From the NCBI GenBank assembly GCA_028280445.1, contig JANQLU010000036.1, positions 39,883 to 103,882 of the forward strand: a DNA stretch of 64,000 nucleotides, read 5' to 3'. The position numbers and the translations under genes were made by a program. This document shows positions 17,584-27,194 of the stretch, one piece after another. The DNA is from Pirellulaceae bacterium. Lineage in GTDB: Bacteria; Planctomycetota; Planctomycetia; Pirellulales; Pirellulaceae. Below the pieces are notes generated by a model that was given only the letters and a program-made list of their open reading frames with translations, had not been told where the DNA came from and made no database searches. Numbering within the stretch: the first letter of the stretch is position 1; each line of letters begins with the position of its first letter.

Positions 17584-18710
17584 CGTCCCCGCGCGGCAAT
17601 TTCCCAACGATCCACAACGCTGCCATCGGAAATTACATTTGCAAAATCATGCGCCGCCGATGTTGGACAAGCGTGAATGGGCAGCGCAACCAGCGTGTCG
17701 CCCAATTGATATTCATCGGCGCGATTCGTCGCAATCACTAAATGCTCTTCGGTATGTTTGACCTCTTTGGCATCTGGGATCTCAGGAAAAAACAAACGTG
17801 AACCAGCGGGAGGATCCGCAGCAACCGATTTATGACCGATGTCCAATGTCAAATGGCCGGCGCGTCGTTTGCTGATCACACGTGTTAATACGCCAAGTGC
17901 CGGTTGTAAATTCAAATCCGGAAAAGTCCGTTGATAGCCGACATCGAAATAAGTCGTCGTACCAGGGCTCAGTTCCAATCCAGGCTCCCCTTTTTCGGCA
18001 AGGACAGGAAACGAGCCGGTTCCCGCTGCGACAACCGCCGGAACATCAAATCCGCTCAACAAAATCTGGTTGCGCAGATTTGTGAATGGTTCCCAGGCCG
18101 CATCGACCGCCGCGCGCCGCTGTTGCAAATCCGACTGACGATGGTGACCGTCATACCAATGCAATCCACGGATCTCAATGTTCGCCGACGTGCAAATCAT
18201 CTCATACAGCAGGATTGCATCGGAATCGGCGTCGATCCCAGTCCGGTTCATTCCAGGATCGACATCCATAAAAACACCAATTTGTTTTCCAGCACGATTC
18301 ATCGCCGCACTCAACGGGCCGAGTGCCATCGGGTCATCGACCAGGCAAGCGAACCTTGGGCTGGGAAAACGCTCTATTAGTTCGATCAACCGTTTGATAT
18401 TAGGGCCAATCATTTGATAAGCGAGCAAAATATCTTCGACGCCTATTTCCGCCAACATTTCTGCTTCGCGAATCGTTGCACATTTGTGTTTCGTGATCCC
18501 AAGTTCTATCTGCATCTGGACGATTTCGCGGGTCTTATGCGTCTTGCAATGCGGTCGTAATCGCTCTGCCGCTCCGGCGATTCGTACCATCTCTTCTAAA
18601 TTCCGCTGAACCAGGTCTTTAAAAATCAAAAGTCCCGGCGAAAAGATTTCTTCAGTGGTCTCAATTCCATAGCAACTGGCCATGTCCGCTGTCGTTGTGG
18701 ATTCATTCAT
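17580..18710 (-). CDS. D-threonine aldolase / D-serine dehydratase family PLP enzyme
   Basis: 376 residues from ATG at 18710. An upstream ATG at 18803 would overlap the divergent metG start, so the internal one is preferred (18683 is also possible). The N-terminal alanine-racemase-like barrel carries the PLP lysine in RPHCKTHKT. The C-terminal part carries the metal-binding pair typical of the family in VALPIHACPTSA, His and Cys. Known members cleave D-threonine or related D-3-hydroxy amino acids, or dehydrate D-serine, using PLP and a divalent metal; which one applies here is unknown. A role in D-amino-acid turnover is plausible. Confidence 0.9.
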   Translation of the reverse strand: MNESTTTADMASCYGIETTEEIFSPGLLIFKDLVQRNLEEMVRIAGAAERLRPHCKTHKTREIVQMQIELGITKHKCATIREAEMLAEIGVEDILLAYQMIGPNIKRLIELIERFPSPRFACLVDDPMALGPLSAAMNRAGKQIGVFMDVDPGMNRTGIDADSDAILLYEMICTSANIEIRGLHWYDGHHRQSDLQQRRAAVDAAWEPFTNLRNQILLSGFDVPAVVAAGTGSFPVLAEKGEPGLELSPGTTTYFDVGYQRTFPDLNLQPALGVLTRVISKRRAGHLTLDIGHKSVAADPPAGSRLFFPEIPDAKEVKHTEEHLVIATNRADEYQLGDTLVALPIHACPTSAAHDFANVISDGSVVDRWEIAARGR

Positions 18711-18794
18711 CAAGTTCTCATTTGCGTTCTCGCAAATGCCTACCCTACGGGAAAAATTGGAATTCGATAAAATCTGTTTTTCAGGATACCTATT

Positions 18795-20843
18795 ATGAGC
18801 CAACGCAAGATATTAGTCACGGCAGCGCTGCCCTATGCCAACGGCCCGATTCACATCGGGCACCTCGTCGAGTACGTCCAGACCGATGTCTGGGTTCGTT
18901 TTCAGAGACTGCGCGGTCACGACTGCCGTTTTTTCTGGGCGGATGATACGCATGGCACCGCCATCATGAAAAGTGCTCGCCTCGCGGGAGTCACCGAGGA
19001 GCAGTTTATTGCCGAAATGAGTGAAGCGCACCAGCGTGATTTCGACACGTTTGGGATCAATTACGATCACTACGGCAGTACCCACAGTGAAACAAATCGA
19101 CAATTGTGCCACGAGATTTGGTCAGCTTTTAAAGAACAGGATCTGGTCGAACGCAAAAAAATTGTCGAGTTGTTTGACGCCGAAACTGGCGAAGCTTTGC
19201 CCGACCGGTTTGTCAAAGGAACTTGTCCAAAATGTAAATCGCCTGACCAAAATGGCGACAATTGCGATAAATGTGGTCATACATATACACCCAAAGATCT
19301 GATTGACCCAATCAGTACGATCAGTGGCAAACCTCCGGTCGAAGGCGAAACCGATCACTATTTTGTCAAAATCGAATCGCTGCAAGAATTTTTGACGCAG
19401 TGGACTCAATGCGGAGAACATCTACAGGACGAAGTGGCCAATTACCTCAAAGGGCATTTCCTCAACGAACCGCTACGTGACTGGGATGTTTCGCGTCCCA
19501 AGCCATATTTCGGTTTTGAAATCCCCGACACCGGCGGACAACATTTTTGGTACGTCTGGTTTGATGCGCCCATCGGATACATTGCCTCGACCAAAGAGTG
19601 GTGCGAAGCCAATGGAGAGGACTACAACGACTGGTGGCGCAACGAAGACTCCGAGATTCACCATTTTCTCGGCAAAGACATCCAGTATTTTCATTGCCTG
19701 TTTTGGCCAGCGATGTTGAAGACGGCCGGTTACCAAACACCGACCAAGGTGCATATTCACGGGTTCTTGACGGTCGATGGCGAGAAAATGTCAAAATCAA
19801 AAGGGACATTTATCAAAGCGGAAACATACGCCAAACACCTCGATCCCGCTTACTTGCGGTATTATTTTGCATCAAAACTGGGTCCGCGTTTGGATGATCT
19901 CGATCTGAATTTCGAAGATTTTGTCACCAAGGTGAATTCCGATCTGGTGAACAAAATCGTCAACCTTGCATCGCGCACAGCAAAATTTATCAAAGACGTT
20001 GGATTGAGTGATACCTATCCGGACGACGGCGGATTGTTTGAATACGGCGCCCAACTGGGCGAGCAAATTGCCGAGGCCTATGAAAACTGTGATTATGCCA
20101 AGGCAATGCGATTGATTGTCGAATTAGCGGATCGCGCTAATCCGTATGTTGAAAACGCCGAACCCTGGAACTTAAAAAAAGATCCAGACAAAAAACAACA
20201 GTTGCAAGATGTTTGTACTGTCGCGCTCAACCTGTTTCGACAATTGGTGGTTTATCTGCAGCCCGTTTTGCCGCGACTTGCCGAGCAAGTTGGTGAGTTG
20301 CTCAATGATGAAATTACGGATTGGAATCAGTCGCAAACGCCATTAGTTGGAACACCCGTTAACAAATTCAAGCATTTACTGAAAAGAATTGACCCCAAGG
20401 ACATTGAAAAAATGACCGAAGAATCAAAGCTCGAGGTAGCCGACACCGACCAAGAGGATCCGGGTGCCAAATACAACGACAGTGGACAGCCGATGATCGA
20501 TGAGCCGCTGGCCGACGAATGCACGATCGACGATTTTGTGAAAGTTGATTTGCGCGTGGCGCGAGTCATCGCTGCCGAACACGTTCCCGAAGCCAGAAAG
20601 CTGTTGAAGCTGACGTTGAGCCTCGGGGGTGATCATCGTCGTCAAGTGTTCGCTGGAATCAAAGCTGCCTACGATCCGGAAAAACTGGTCGGGCGATTGG
20701 TTGTCATGGTCGCCAATCTCAAACCGCGGCAAATGAAATTTGGATTGAGCGAAGGCATGGTCTGCGCCGCGGGACCTGGCGGTCAGGATGTCTTTCTGAT
20801 GGCTTTGGACGAAGGTGCTCAACCTGGCCAACGCGTTCATTAA
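18795..20843 (+). CDS. metG: Methionyl-tRNA synthetase
   Basis: 682 residues. It charges tRNA-Met in the cytoplasm. HIGH is at 20-23 ([11 protein letters not shown]) and KMSKS at 331-335. The connective domain holds a zinc knuckle CPKC...CDKC around residues 143-157. The C-terminal about 110 residues form the dimerising tRNA-binding (Trbp111-like) OB domain: [16 protein letters not shown] and [14 protein letters not shown]. It is preceded by the divergent PLP-enzyme gene and followed by a family B repeat. Confidence 0.97.
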   Translation: MSQRKILVTAALPYANGPIHIGHLVEYVQTDVWVRFQRLRGHDCRFFWADDTHGTAIMKSARLAGVTEEQFIAEMSEAHQRDFDTFGINYDHYGSTHSETNRQLCHEIWSAFKEQDLVERKKIVELFDAETGEALPDRFVKGTCPKCKSPDQNGDNCDKCGHTYTPKDLIDPISTISGKPPVEGETDHYFVKIESLQEFLTQWTQCGEHLQDEVANYLKGHFLNEPLRDWDVSRPKPYFGFEIPDTGGQHFWYVWFDAPIGYIASTKEWCEANGEDYNDWWRNEDSEIHHFLGKDIQYFHCLFWPAMLKTAGYQTPTKVHIHGFLTVDGEKMSKSKGTFIKAETYAKHLDPAYLRYYFASKLGPRLDDLDLNFEDFVTKVNSDLVNKIVNLASRTAKFIKDVGLSDTYPDDGGLFEYGAQLGEQIAEAYENCDYAKAMRLIVELADRANPYVENAEPWNLKKDPDKKQQLQDVCTVALNLFRQLVVYLQPVLPRLAEQVGELLNDEITDWNQSQTPLVGTPVNKFKHLLKRIDPKDIEKMTEESKLEVADTDQEDPGAKYNDSGQPMIDEPLADECTIDDFVKVDLRVARVIAAEHVPEARKLLKLTLSLGGDHRRQVFAGIKAAYDPEKLVGRLVVMVANLKPRQMKFGLSEGMVCAAGPGGQDVFLMALDEGAQPGQRVH

Positions 20844-20844
20844 A

Positions 20845-20901
20845 GTAGGGCCGGTTCCCACCGGCCAATCCAACAAAACGGCCGGTGGGAACCGGCCCTA
20901 C
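20845..20901. repeat. Family B palindromic repeat
   Basis: Two arms carrying GGGCCGGTTCCCACCGGCC face each other around about 14 bases. The unit starts two bases after the metG stop and ends 29 bases before the next start. Each arm is itself an imperfect palindrome. It could form a long hairpin at the 3' end of the metG transcript. Confidence 0.85.
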
Positions 20902-20930
20902 AATCCTGAAACACATTTCTGGAGCCAATC

Positions 20931-21458
20931 ATGTCACTGGGAACCAGCGTATTGCAGGCGATCAAAGAAAGTTTTCAGTACGAAAAAGATCTTGTCGAAC
21001 GAGCGATCGCTCAAGTCCCCGATTCCAAAATGCATGAATCATTGGACCCGCAGACAAATAGCATTGTCATCATGATGAAGCACATTTCTGGCAATCTCCG
21101 CTCGCGCTGGACAGATTTCTTGACGACCGATGGCGAAAAAGATTGGCGGAACCGCGACCAGGAGTTCATCGATGATTTTGAAAGTCGCGAACAATTAATG
21201 GAGTACTGGGAAGGTGGTTGGGCAGTATTATTTGACACAATCGATTCGTTAAACGAGAGCGACTTGGGAAAAACGGTGACCATTCGTGGTTATGAACATA
21301 CGGTCCCCAAAGCTCTGGTCCGATCGAACGCTCACATCGCTTATCATGTGGGGCAAATCATGATGGTCGCGCGAATTCATTGCGGCGAAAACTGGAAAAC
21401 GTTGACGATCGAGCGGGGAAAGTCACAAGAATACAACGAACAAAACTGGGGTCAGTGA
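20931..21458 (+). CDS. DUF1572 / DinB-like four-helix protein
   Basis: 175 residues, all alpha by appearance. The DinB/YfiT fold's three-histidine metal site is suggested by MMKHISGNLRSRW (first His) and NAHIAYHVGQIMM (second pair). GGAG eight bases before ATG at 20931 supports the start. Members of this superfamily include metal-dependent thiol transferases (bacillithiol or mycothiol S-transferases). A BshC-like gene lies 1 kb downstream, which makes a thiol link tempting but unproved. Confidence 0.88.
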   Translation: MSLGTSVLQAIKESFQYEKDLVERAIAQVPDSKMHESLDPQTNSIVIMMKHISGNLRSRWTDFLTTDGEKDWRNRDQEFIDDFESREQLMEYWEGGWAVLFDTIDSLNESDLGKTVTIRGYEHTVPKALVRSNAHIAYHVGQIMMVARIHCGENWKTLTIERGKSQEYNEQNWGQ

Positions 21459-21510
21459 TCCCACTCTTTTTTTTAACGGCAATCAAAACGGATGATCGAG
21501 AATTTGCGTG

Positions 21511-22302
21511 ATGGGATTTTTCAGTTGGCTTGCCGATCGTATGATTTTCGAAGCATCAACGGATCACATCGACGCCGAAGAACGCACGCGTAAAATCATT
21601 GAATTCAATGGCGGCAGTTTTGAATCGTGGTTGATTTCCAATGTTGATTCCGAAGGTTCGGACAATACCATTTTCGCCTTAAAGTTTCCCGGTACCGGAG
21701 GCCGGGCAGAGCGGGGCGGACCGCATCCAGCGGAGATCATCGCATCGGACAATCATGAAATCTGGACAATCAATCCGCCCGGTTATGGAACAAGCGGCGG
21801 AAAACCGAGCTTGAAAACGATCGTTGCTGTTTGTGACGCAGCCTGGAACGCTTTTTCACAACGCGCCAACAGCCGTCCAAAAATTGTCGTTGGTAATAGC
21901 CTCGGTTGTATGTACGCATTGTATGTTGCTGCGCGATATCCGCTTGATGGAATTTTTATCCGCAACCCCGTCCCGTTGCGCGAAATCATAATCGGTCGCT
22001 ATTCATGGTGGAATTTCGGTATTGGCTCGCGAATGGTAACCCAACAAATTCCTCCAGAAATGAACTCCATTCAAAACGCCGCGCAATGTCGTGCGCCCGC
22101 ATTTATTGTCGTTTCCCAACGAGACCGCGTGATCCCGCCAGAATACCAGCAGCAAATCATTGACAGCTATGCCGGTGACCAGCATGTCTTTGTCGTGCGT
22201 GACGCCGACCACCACGAACCCGTGCCAGAAGACCAATGGGACGAATACGAAACCGCCATTTCGAATTTCGGAATACAAATTCGCAGTAAAAATAACGGTT
22301 GA
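21511..22302 (+). CDS. Alpha/beta hydrolase
   Basis: 263 residues from ATG at 21511; GTG at 21508 directly precedes it and is an alternative. The nucleophile elbow is GNSLGCMYA, the acid is probably the Asp in SQRDRVIPPEY, and the base is a His in DADHHEPV. The Gly-rich NPPGYGTSGG precedes the elbow as in family members. There is no signal peptide. The substrate is unknown. Confidence 0.88.
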   Translation: MGFFSWLADRMIFEASTDHIDAEERTRKIIEFNGGSFESWLISNVDSEGSDNTIFALKFPGTGGRAERGGPHPAEIIASDNHEIWTINPPGYGTSGGKPSLKTIVAVCDAAWNAFSQRANSRPKIVVGNSLGCMYALYVAARYPLDGIFIRNPVPLREIIIGRYSWWNFGIGSRMVTQQIPPEMNSIQNAAQCRAPAFIVVSQRDRVIPPEYQQQIIDSYAGDQHVFVVRDADHHEPVPEDQWDEYETAISNFGIQIRSKNNG

Positions 22303-22353
22303 CGAAACTTCTCAGTTCAGACCACAACAAGCTTCCGCTCTTCTCTTGCCCTT

Positions 22354-23940
22354 CTACCCTCGACCCTCGCCAACCAATTCAATCAATTCGTCGACGATCG
22401 TTTCGGGAAACAGGCAAAAACTGAATTCGCGCGAGCCAAGAATTTTATTGATGGCTAATTGACGTTTGAATTCAGTTTGTTGTTCTAAGAGTGCTGTTCG
22501 TTGTGCGTCAACAGCCGGTTGCATGTTGCGATTGCATTGCTCCAATCGTTGGTGCCAATCGCTTTTTTGATGACGGTCAGGAATCGAAGCCAGCAATTCT
22601 GATTTTTCCAATTGATATTTGCTGAACTCCTGGCCGTTTGACGTCAAGTGATTTTCAGGATGGAATTCCAATCCTCGAATTTGATTTTTCACATTGGCCA
22701 AATCGATTGGTCGGACGTTGGAAAGTCCCACGGGCAAATGGTGCGTCGACGAAAACGTATAGTACACCGGGGGCTGAATTCCAAAGAATCGGTGGATGAT
22801 CATGTCGTTGAGTTGATCGTATTTCGAACCGCCAATTCCATGCAAAAACATCTGGCAAAGGACCAGGCGGCAGTACATCGTCGTTACCAGTGCTCGCGGT
22901 CGCAGGCATACGCCATCGTTTTTTGCGTCCTGCAACGCTTGGCTCAATTGTCCAGCAGGCAGGGTTATATCAACGTCAGCAAAATTCGTTAGCTGAACTT
23001 CGTTGCCGGTCCATCGTACAAAAGCGGTTTGCCGTGTCGGTTGTTCACGGCGCCAGAGCCAGAAAGGAATTTCTGTAAAATCGTCGCGCGTCCCAAGTTC
23101 TGGAACAGGGTGAGCCTGACTTCGAATCCGATGGACGGCTCGATATTCTGCAATCGCTTCGTTGTAAATCGTTTTGAGTTGTGAAGCGTTTTCGAGCAGG
23201 TGTGCCGCAAAAATCGCAAACGCGGTGGTGTCGCAAAGCGTGCTCAACGGAATTTCGAGTGTCTGGTTTTCACCGGATTTTTCCATCGCATGCCGCCCCG
23301 CGGCAATCGCATATTCGGGTCCCATGTTGGCTGCGTTGTTCATGACAACGGGCCAGAATGTCCGGATGATCGGATTGGCAACCAGCGGAGAAATAGTTTG
23401 GGCTACAGACTCGCCAAACGACTCCCATAGATCCTGACGATTGATGGTTCGCCCTTCGAACGGTTGAGCGGCCCCCGCGCGATCGTAGGAAATTATTTTG
23501 ATGGCAGGGGATTGTCGAGTGCCGGTGGGAACTTTGATTTGCGTCGAGTTCCCGAGATCGTTGTCGACTAACAAATTGATGCCGACAGCCCGATGTTCGG
23601 TTGCCAATCGTGCCAGCATGAAATTTTTGTACCACACGCCGGGATGGAACAATTGGGGCTGGTGTCCTGACATGATGACGGGCAAATCGCCTGACGGTTG
23701 TTCGACATCACGATATTGCGACGTGTAGGCGAACGCGAGATCGACCAACTCCACTTGTGCCTGGCGTTGTAATTGTCCGATTGACGATGTTTCGATCGGA
23801 AAACTCAAACCATCGAGCAACGAACGATTTTCGTGAAAATGTTGCGAAAAACGACTTAGCTCCGGGCTCTGCAAAACTTGTCCATGGTCCTGCGGCGCTC
23901 TGAGTCGTTGGTACTCCAGGCTCATGATGTTGACAGTCAT
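22354..23940 (-). CDS. BshC-like protein of unknown function
   Basis: 528 residues. The segment MSGHQPQLFHPGVWYKNF resembles the nucleotide-binding HxGH/GQQ region of BshC, the cysteine-adding enzyme of bacillithiol biosynthesis, and LRPRALVTTMYCRLVL...HGIGGSKYD resembles the later BshC core. Overall similarity is weak by eye, so this is a fold-level guess. The ATG overlaps the stop of the preceding glycosyltransferase gene by four bases (ATGA), so the two are coupled. Just past its stop codon the DNA is a pyrimidine-rich tract (22333-22360). Confidence 0.6.
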   Translation of the reverse strand: MTVNIMSLEYQRLRAPQDHGQVLQSPELSRFSQHFHENRSLLDGLSFPIETSSIGQLQRQAQVELVDLAFAYTSQYRDVEQPSGDLPVIMSGHQPQLFHPGVWYKNFMLARLATEHRAVGINLLVDNDLGNSTQIKVPTGTRQSPAIKIISYDRAGAAQPFEGRTINRQDLWESFGESVAQTISPLVANPIIRTFWPVVMNNAANMGPEYAIAAGRHAMEKSGENQTLEIPLSTLCDTTAFAIFAAHLLENASQLKTIYNEAIAEYRAVHRIRSQAHPVPELGTRDDFTEIPFWLWRREQPTRQTAFVRWTGNEVQLTNFADVDITLPAGQLSQALQDAKNDGVCLRPRALVTTMYCRLVLCQMFLHGIGGSKYDQLNDMIIHRFFGIQPPVYYTFSSTHHLPVGLSNVRPIDLANVKNQIRGLEFHPENHLTSNGQEFSKYQLEKSELLASIPDRHQKSDWHQRLEQCNRNMQPAVDAQRTALLEQQTEFKRQLAINKILGSREFSFCLFPETIVDELIELVGEGRG

Positions 23941-24674
23941 CCCGCCAATTCTCGAAGTTTTTCACAATCATCGGGCAGCCGACGAAAGCTGCGATCAAGA
24001 ACTTCGTTGTAGTAATTGAGACGGGTTGCCGCGTCGTCCAAATCTCCGCCGAACGATCGTTTTTCATCCAGGTAGATCAATGGAACGGCGACTTCGACGA
24101 TTTTGAGTTTTGCGCAAGCCGCTTGAACCCACAACTCCAGTGGCATTGCGTACCCGGTTTCTGTCACATTGATCTTTTTCAACGCATCGACGCGATACGC
24201 TTTGAATCCGCAAAAAGCATCGGTAATGTTGAATTTCAATCGTTCGTTGAGATCACGAGTCACCTGTTGATTGATCCAACGGCGTTGAGCTGGCGGTTGA
24301 CTATTTTCGTCAAAGATTTCCAGGTAACGACTTCCTGAGGCGATATCCGCGCCGGTTTGTTCGAGCGTCAGCACCAGGTTTTGGATTCGTTGCGGTTCGT
24401 GCTGGCCATCGCAATCAATGGTCACCAAAAACTGAAAGTCGTTTTCAATCGCGTATTCAAACGCGGTGATCAGCGCCGCACCGTAGCCTTGATTTTGCTG
24501 GTGCGTTACCAAACGAATGTCATCACGTTTCGCCAGACAGTCCGATGTTCCATCGGTCGAGCCATCGTCGACGACCAAGATGTCGTTGCTGTAACGTTTT
24601 ACTTCATTGAGCACCGCATCGACCGAATTGACTTCGTTGTAAACCGGCAAAGCAGTGAGGAATTTTTTTTCCAT
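23937..24674 (-). CDS. Family 2 glycosyltransferase (dolichyl-phosphate mannosyltransferase-like)
   Basis: 245 residues, GT-A fold. The nucleotide-sugar motifs are VVDDGSTDGTSD and TIDCDGQHEP, with CGFKAYRVDAL and AMPLELWVQA in the acceptor half. It has no membrane helices, unlike many polyprenyl-phosphate glycosyltransferases. It most likely transfers a sugar from a nucleotide donor onto a lipid carrier or surface glycan. Its stop overlaps the start of the BshC-like gene. Confidence 0.92.
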   Translation of the reverse strand: MEKKFLTALPVYNEVNSVDAVLNEVKRYSNDILVVDDGSTDGTSDCLAKRDDIRLVTHQQNQGYGAALITAFEYAIENDFQFLVTIDCDGQHEPQRIQNLVLTLEQTGADIASGSRYLEIFDENSQPPAQRRWINQQVTRDLNERLKFNITDAFCGFKAYRVDALKKINVTETGYAMPLELWVQAACAKLKIVEVAVPLIYLDEKRSFGGDLDDAATRLNYYNEVLDRSFRRLPDDCEKLRELAG

Positions 24675-24838
24675 AATTTCCTGAGCGAGAAAAGCTTCAC
24701 AGTCGAGAGATTGGGTTCGTTTTGACGGAGATCGAACTTCCTACCTTACACAAAAAAACCACCAGATTCTAAAGATGGCCTACTTTACGTCAAATGTCGA
24801 TAGGGCAATTTTCCCTAAGTCGTTTTATAGCAACAGTT

Positions 24839-25630
24839 TCAAAGCCAATTCACTGGATCGGACTCTGCCGTACTTGCCCAAACGCGACAATCTGGAAACT
24901 CCGCCGCCAAAACTTCGGCAAGGTTTTCAACGGCAAACCGCTCGCTGGGAAAATGACCCACCAGAATCAATGCGACTCCGCGAGCCTTGGCTTCTAAACA
25001 AGTGTGAAAGTTCGTTTCGCCCGTGATCAACGTATCCGCCCCAGCAGCGATGGCGGAATTCAGAAAACTTCCACCGCTGCCGCAAGCGACGGCAACAGTA
25101 TTGCATGACATGTTTGGCTGGCCGACGAAATGCATTCCTTGCAATCCAAACAGCTTTTTGACTTGTTCCACAAGTTCCGCGAGCGGAAGTGCCGATTTCA
25201 GCTGTCCAATTCGACCGCTGCCAATTGTATCATCGGTTTCCAACACCAGATTGATCGGTCGCGGCTGCTGCAGATCCAGATTTTGAGCGATCTGTTGATT
25301 GATCCCTCGACTGGCGGAATCAAAAGCAGTGTGAGGCGAATAAACGGCGATCGAGTTTTTCGCCAAATCGAGGATCATTTTTCCAACCGTGGTATCCGAC
25401 GTAATTTGTCGAATCGCCTGGAAGGGCATAGGGTGGTGGGAAACGATCACACTGGCCGAGTTTTTAATGGCTTCCTCGACCGATTCAGGAGTGATCGTCA
25501 AACAAGTCATCACCCCTTGGACCGTTTGTTGACGGTCACCAATCAATAATCCGACATTATCCCAGTCTTCGGCAACGGAAGTCGGTGCAAATTTTTCCAT
25601 GAACTCACAGATCAAATTCACTGTTGTCAT
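24839..25630 (-). CDS. NIF3/YbgI family dinuclear-metal protein
   Basis: 263 residues from ATG at 25630; TTG at 25639 is an alternative start. Family hallmarks: DWDNVGLLIGD near the N-terminus, VSHHPMPFQ (metal-ligand His pair), YSPHTAFD, and C-terminal TGETNFHTCLEAKARG and GHFPSERFAVENL. Members form toroidal hexamers with a two-metal centre; YbgI/DUF34 proteins have been linked to GTP cyclohydrolase-like or quality-control functions, without a settled reaction. It stands alone between repeat-bearing gaps. Confidence 0.93.
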   Translation of the reverse strand: MTTVNLICEFMEKFAPTSVAEDWDNVGLLIGDRQQTVQGVMTCLTITPESVEEAIKNSASVIVSHHPMPFQAIRQITSDTTVGKMILDLAKNSIAVYSPHTAFDSASRGINQQIAQNLDLQQPRPINLVLETDDTIGSGRIGQLKSALPLAELVEQVKKLFGLQGMHFVGQPNMSCNTVAVACGSGGSFLNSAIAAGADTLITGETNFHTCLEAKARGVALILVGHFPSERFAVENLAEVLAAEFPDCRVWASTAESDPVNWL

Positions 25631-26089
25631 CTGTCTCAATTCACTCCTGAAAATATCGTTGCGATCCGCATGTCAATCATAGTCACCAACGGACTTTGCC
25701 AACAACTCTGTTTGTCGCGAGTTTCGAAACGAATTTATCCCACGGAGGATACTAGGAATCTAGTCCTGGAGCCAGTACGATTTTTTATCGTTAACATAGG
25801 TCGTGGCGCCACAATTGTTGCAGGCAAGAAATCATAAGTGCGAAGCGTGAGCGAGGGACCACGATCCACCTCACTTCAGTACGGTTTCTGGTCCTTCGCT
25901 CACGAGGAAACTTCGTGGATGACCTCGAATCTTACGAGCACGAAGCGCAAGCGATTACCTCCAATGCATTTGAAGCAAACCTTGGAATTTCCTCTTACGC
26001 GTCGGGTTGCGATTTCATTAAACTTCACTTGTGGCCAACAACTCAAACATTTCCACAGCTAAATCAGTCTCATTTTTAGCGAGATCAAC
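25631..26089. repeat. Intergenic gap with one family C repeat
   Basis: The family C copy spans 25829-25904: left arm CGAAGCGTGAGCGAGGGACC, right arm GGTCCTTCGCTCACG, with one arm change that leaves a G-U pair in RNA. Sequence after it (CACGAAGCGCAAGCGATTACC) is a further degraded arm. I see no gene in the rest of the gap; the short open frames here have no ribosome-binding site or recognisable motif. Confidence 0.75.
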
Positions 26090-26875
26090 TTGCTCCAACT
26101 TAAAACGGGAATTCGACTGGAATCACTCAAACAACCTTTGAAAAAAGCGTTTGAGACCAGTGCAAAAATTGGGGCTGATGCAGTTGAGATTAACGCGCGC
26201 AGCGAATTGCGAACGAACGATTTGTCGCGGACGGCGATTCGCCATCTCAAAAAAACACTCGGCGATCTAAACTTGCAAGTTTGCAGCCTGCGATTTCCAA
26301 CTCGTCGAACGTTTTTTGATGAAGAAGATCTGGACAGGCGGTTGGAGGCGACAAAAAAAGTCATGCTGGCCGCCTACGAATTGGGCGCGAAAGTGGTTAT
26401 CGGCAGTACGACGCGAATGCCGGACGCCGAAACGGAACCAATGCAATATCAATTGTTGTTGGCCGCATTGTCAGATTTGGCGCGACACGGTCAGCGTGTC
26501 GGTACATTTTTCGCACTGGGAACTGGAACAACCGATGCCGAATCGGCGCAAAAGTTGATGGCTGACGTACCAGTGGGGGTTGGTTATGATTTTGACCCAG
26601 CATGTTTTCTGATGAACAACGAAAGTGCTAACGAATTTTTGCGATTGAACGGCGAGTGGGTTTTGCAGATGCGTGCCAGGGACGCCGTGCGAGATTTGTC
26701 AGCAGGCAATACGGTCGAGGTGACACTTGGCCGTGGATCTGTTGATTTTCCGCAGATCTTTGGAACTTTAGAGGAAAAATCGTTTCATGGCTTTGTCGTG
26801 CTGGAACAGAACGTTAGCGACGATCCGGTTGTCGAACTTTCCAACGGCATTCAATATCTCAAAAGCTTCTTTTAA
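26090..26875 (+). CDS. Sugar phosphate isomerase/epimerase-like TIM barrel protein
   Basis: 261 residues from TTG at 26090. No ATG exists between the upstream in-frame stop (26060) and the conserved beginning (LKTGIRLESLKQPLKKA), and GCGAGA at 26079-26084 could bind the ribosome. The pattern of strands and helices, for example IGADAVEINA, LGAKVVIGS and LGRGSVDFPQIFGTLEEKSF, is that of xylose-isomerase-like/AP endonuclease 2 barrels. The metal ligands are incomplete by eye, so enzymatic activity is uncertain. Confidence 0.8.
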   Translation: MLQLKTGIRLESLKQPLKKAFETSAKIGADAVEINARSELRTNDLSRTAIRHLKKTLGDLNLQVCSLRFPTRRTFFDEEDLDRRLEATKKVMLAAYELGAKVVIGSTTRMPDAETEPMQYQLLLAALSDLARHGQRVGTFFALGTGTTDAESAQKLMADVPVGVGYDFDPACFLMNNESANEFLRLNGEWVLQMRARDAVRDLSAGNTVEVTLGRGSVDFPQIFGTLEEKSFHGFVVLEQNVSDDPVVELSNGIQYLKSFF

Positions 26876-26908
26876 CGTGCCGCCGATACATCGGTGGCTA
26901 TTTACCCG

Positions 26909-26957
26909 TGAGCGGCAAGGCGCTAGCCGCCGGTACGTCAGCGCCTTGCCGCTTACT
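26909..26957. repeat. Family A repeat with shortened right arm
   Basis: The left arm is complete (GCGGCAAGGCGCTAGCCGCC), but the right arm retains only its outer part (AGCGCCTTGCCGCTTAC), so the internal GGCGGCTAGC segment is missing. It lies 34 bases past the stop of the isomerase-like gene. Confidence 0.8.
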
Positions 26958-27060
26958 GCCTTTTCTCTCACAGGAACAGACCGTAGCTCAGCGCACCAGT
27001 TGGGCATCGTATCGCCCACAAAACTGGCGTCACGGCGTTCTAATTTCCAAAACCAGCACC

Positions 27061-27090
27061 TTGAGAATTCGGGGGAATTTTGATTAAAAT
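27061..27090 (+). promoter_or_regulatory. metK promoter
   Basis: TTGAGA (27061-27066) and TAAAAT (27085-27090) match the -35 and -10 consensus at five of six positions each, spaced by 18 bases. Transcription would begin near 27097, giving a leader of about 98 bases before the metK ATG. Confidence 0.65.
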
Positions 27091-27128
27091 GTGCGATCCT
27101 TAAAAAGATCTGCAAAGCTAAAAATTTC

Positions 27129-27163
27129 AAACCGTGAGACATGGTTGGACTGCTGTCTCAACC
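27129..27163 (+). promoter_or_regulatory. metK leader with competing stems
   Basis: In the leader, TGAGAC (27135-27140) pairs with GTCTCA (27155-27160), while GGT (27043+100, that is 27143-27145) can pair with ACC (27161-27163), an H-type pseudoknot order. AACC (27130-27133) can instead pair with GGTT (27143-27146). This is a possible regulatory fold ahead of the SAM synthetase gene. It does not match a SAM riboswitch class that I can recognise. Confidence 0.3.
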
Positions 27164-27194
27164 CTCAAGTCAAACGTTAAGTTCGAGGAAAAAC

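Noticed and set aside
26980..27055. tRNA-like start (GTAGCTCAG) upstream of metK
   Set aside because: The D-arm-like string is followed by neither an anticodon stem nor a T-arm (no GTTCGA with a 5-bp stem), and no acceptor pairing is found.
27085..27130. SAM-II-like AAAGCTAAAA string before metK
   Set aside because: Only the short A-rich motif matches. The P1 stem and pseudoknot partners of SAM-II could not be found, and the predicted transcript start leaves too little upstream sequence.
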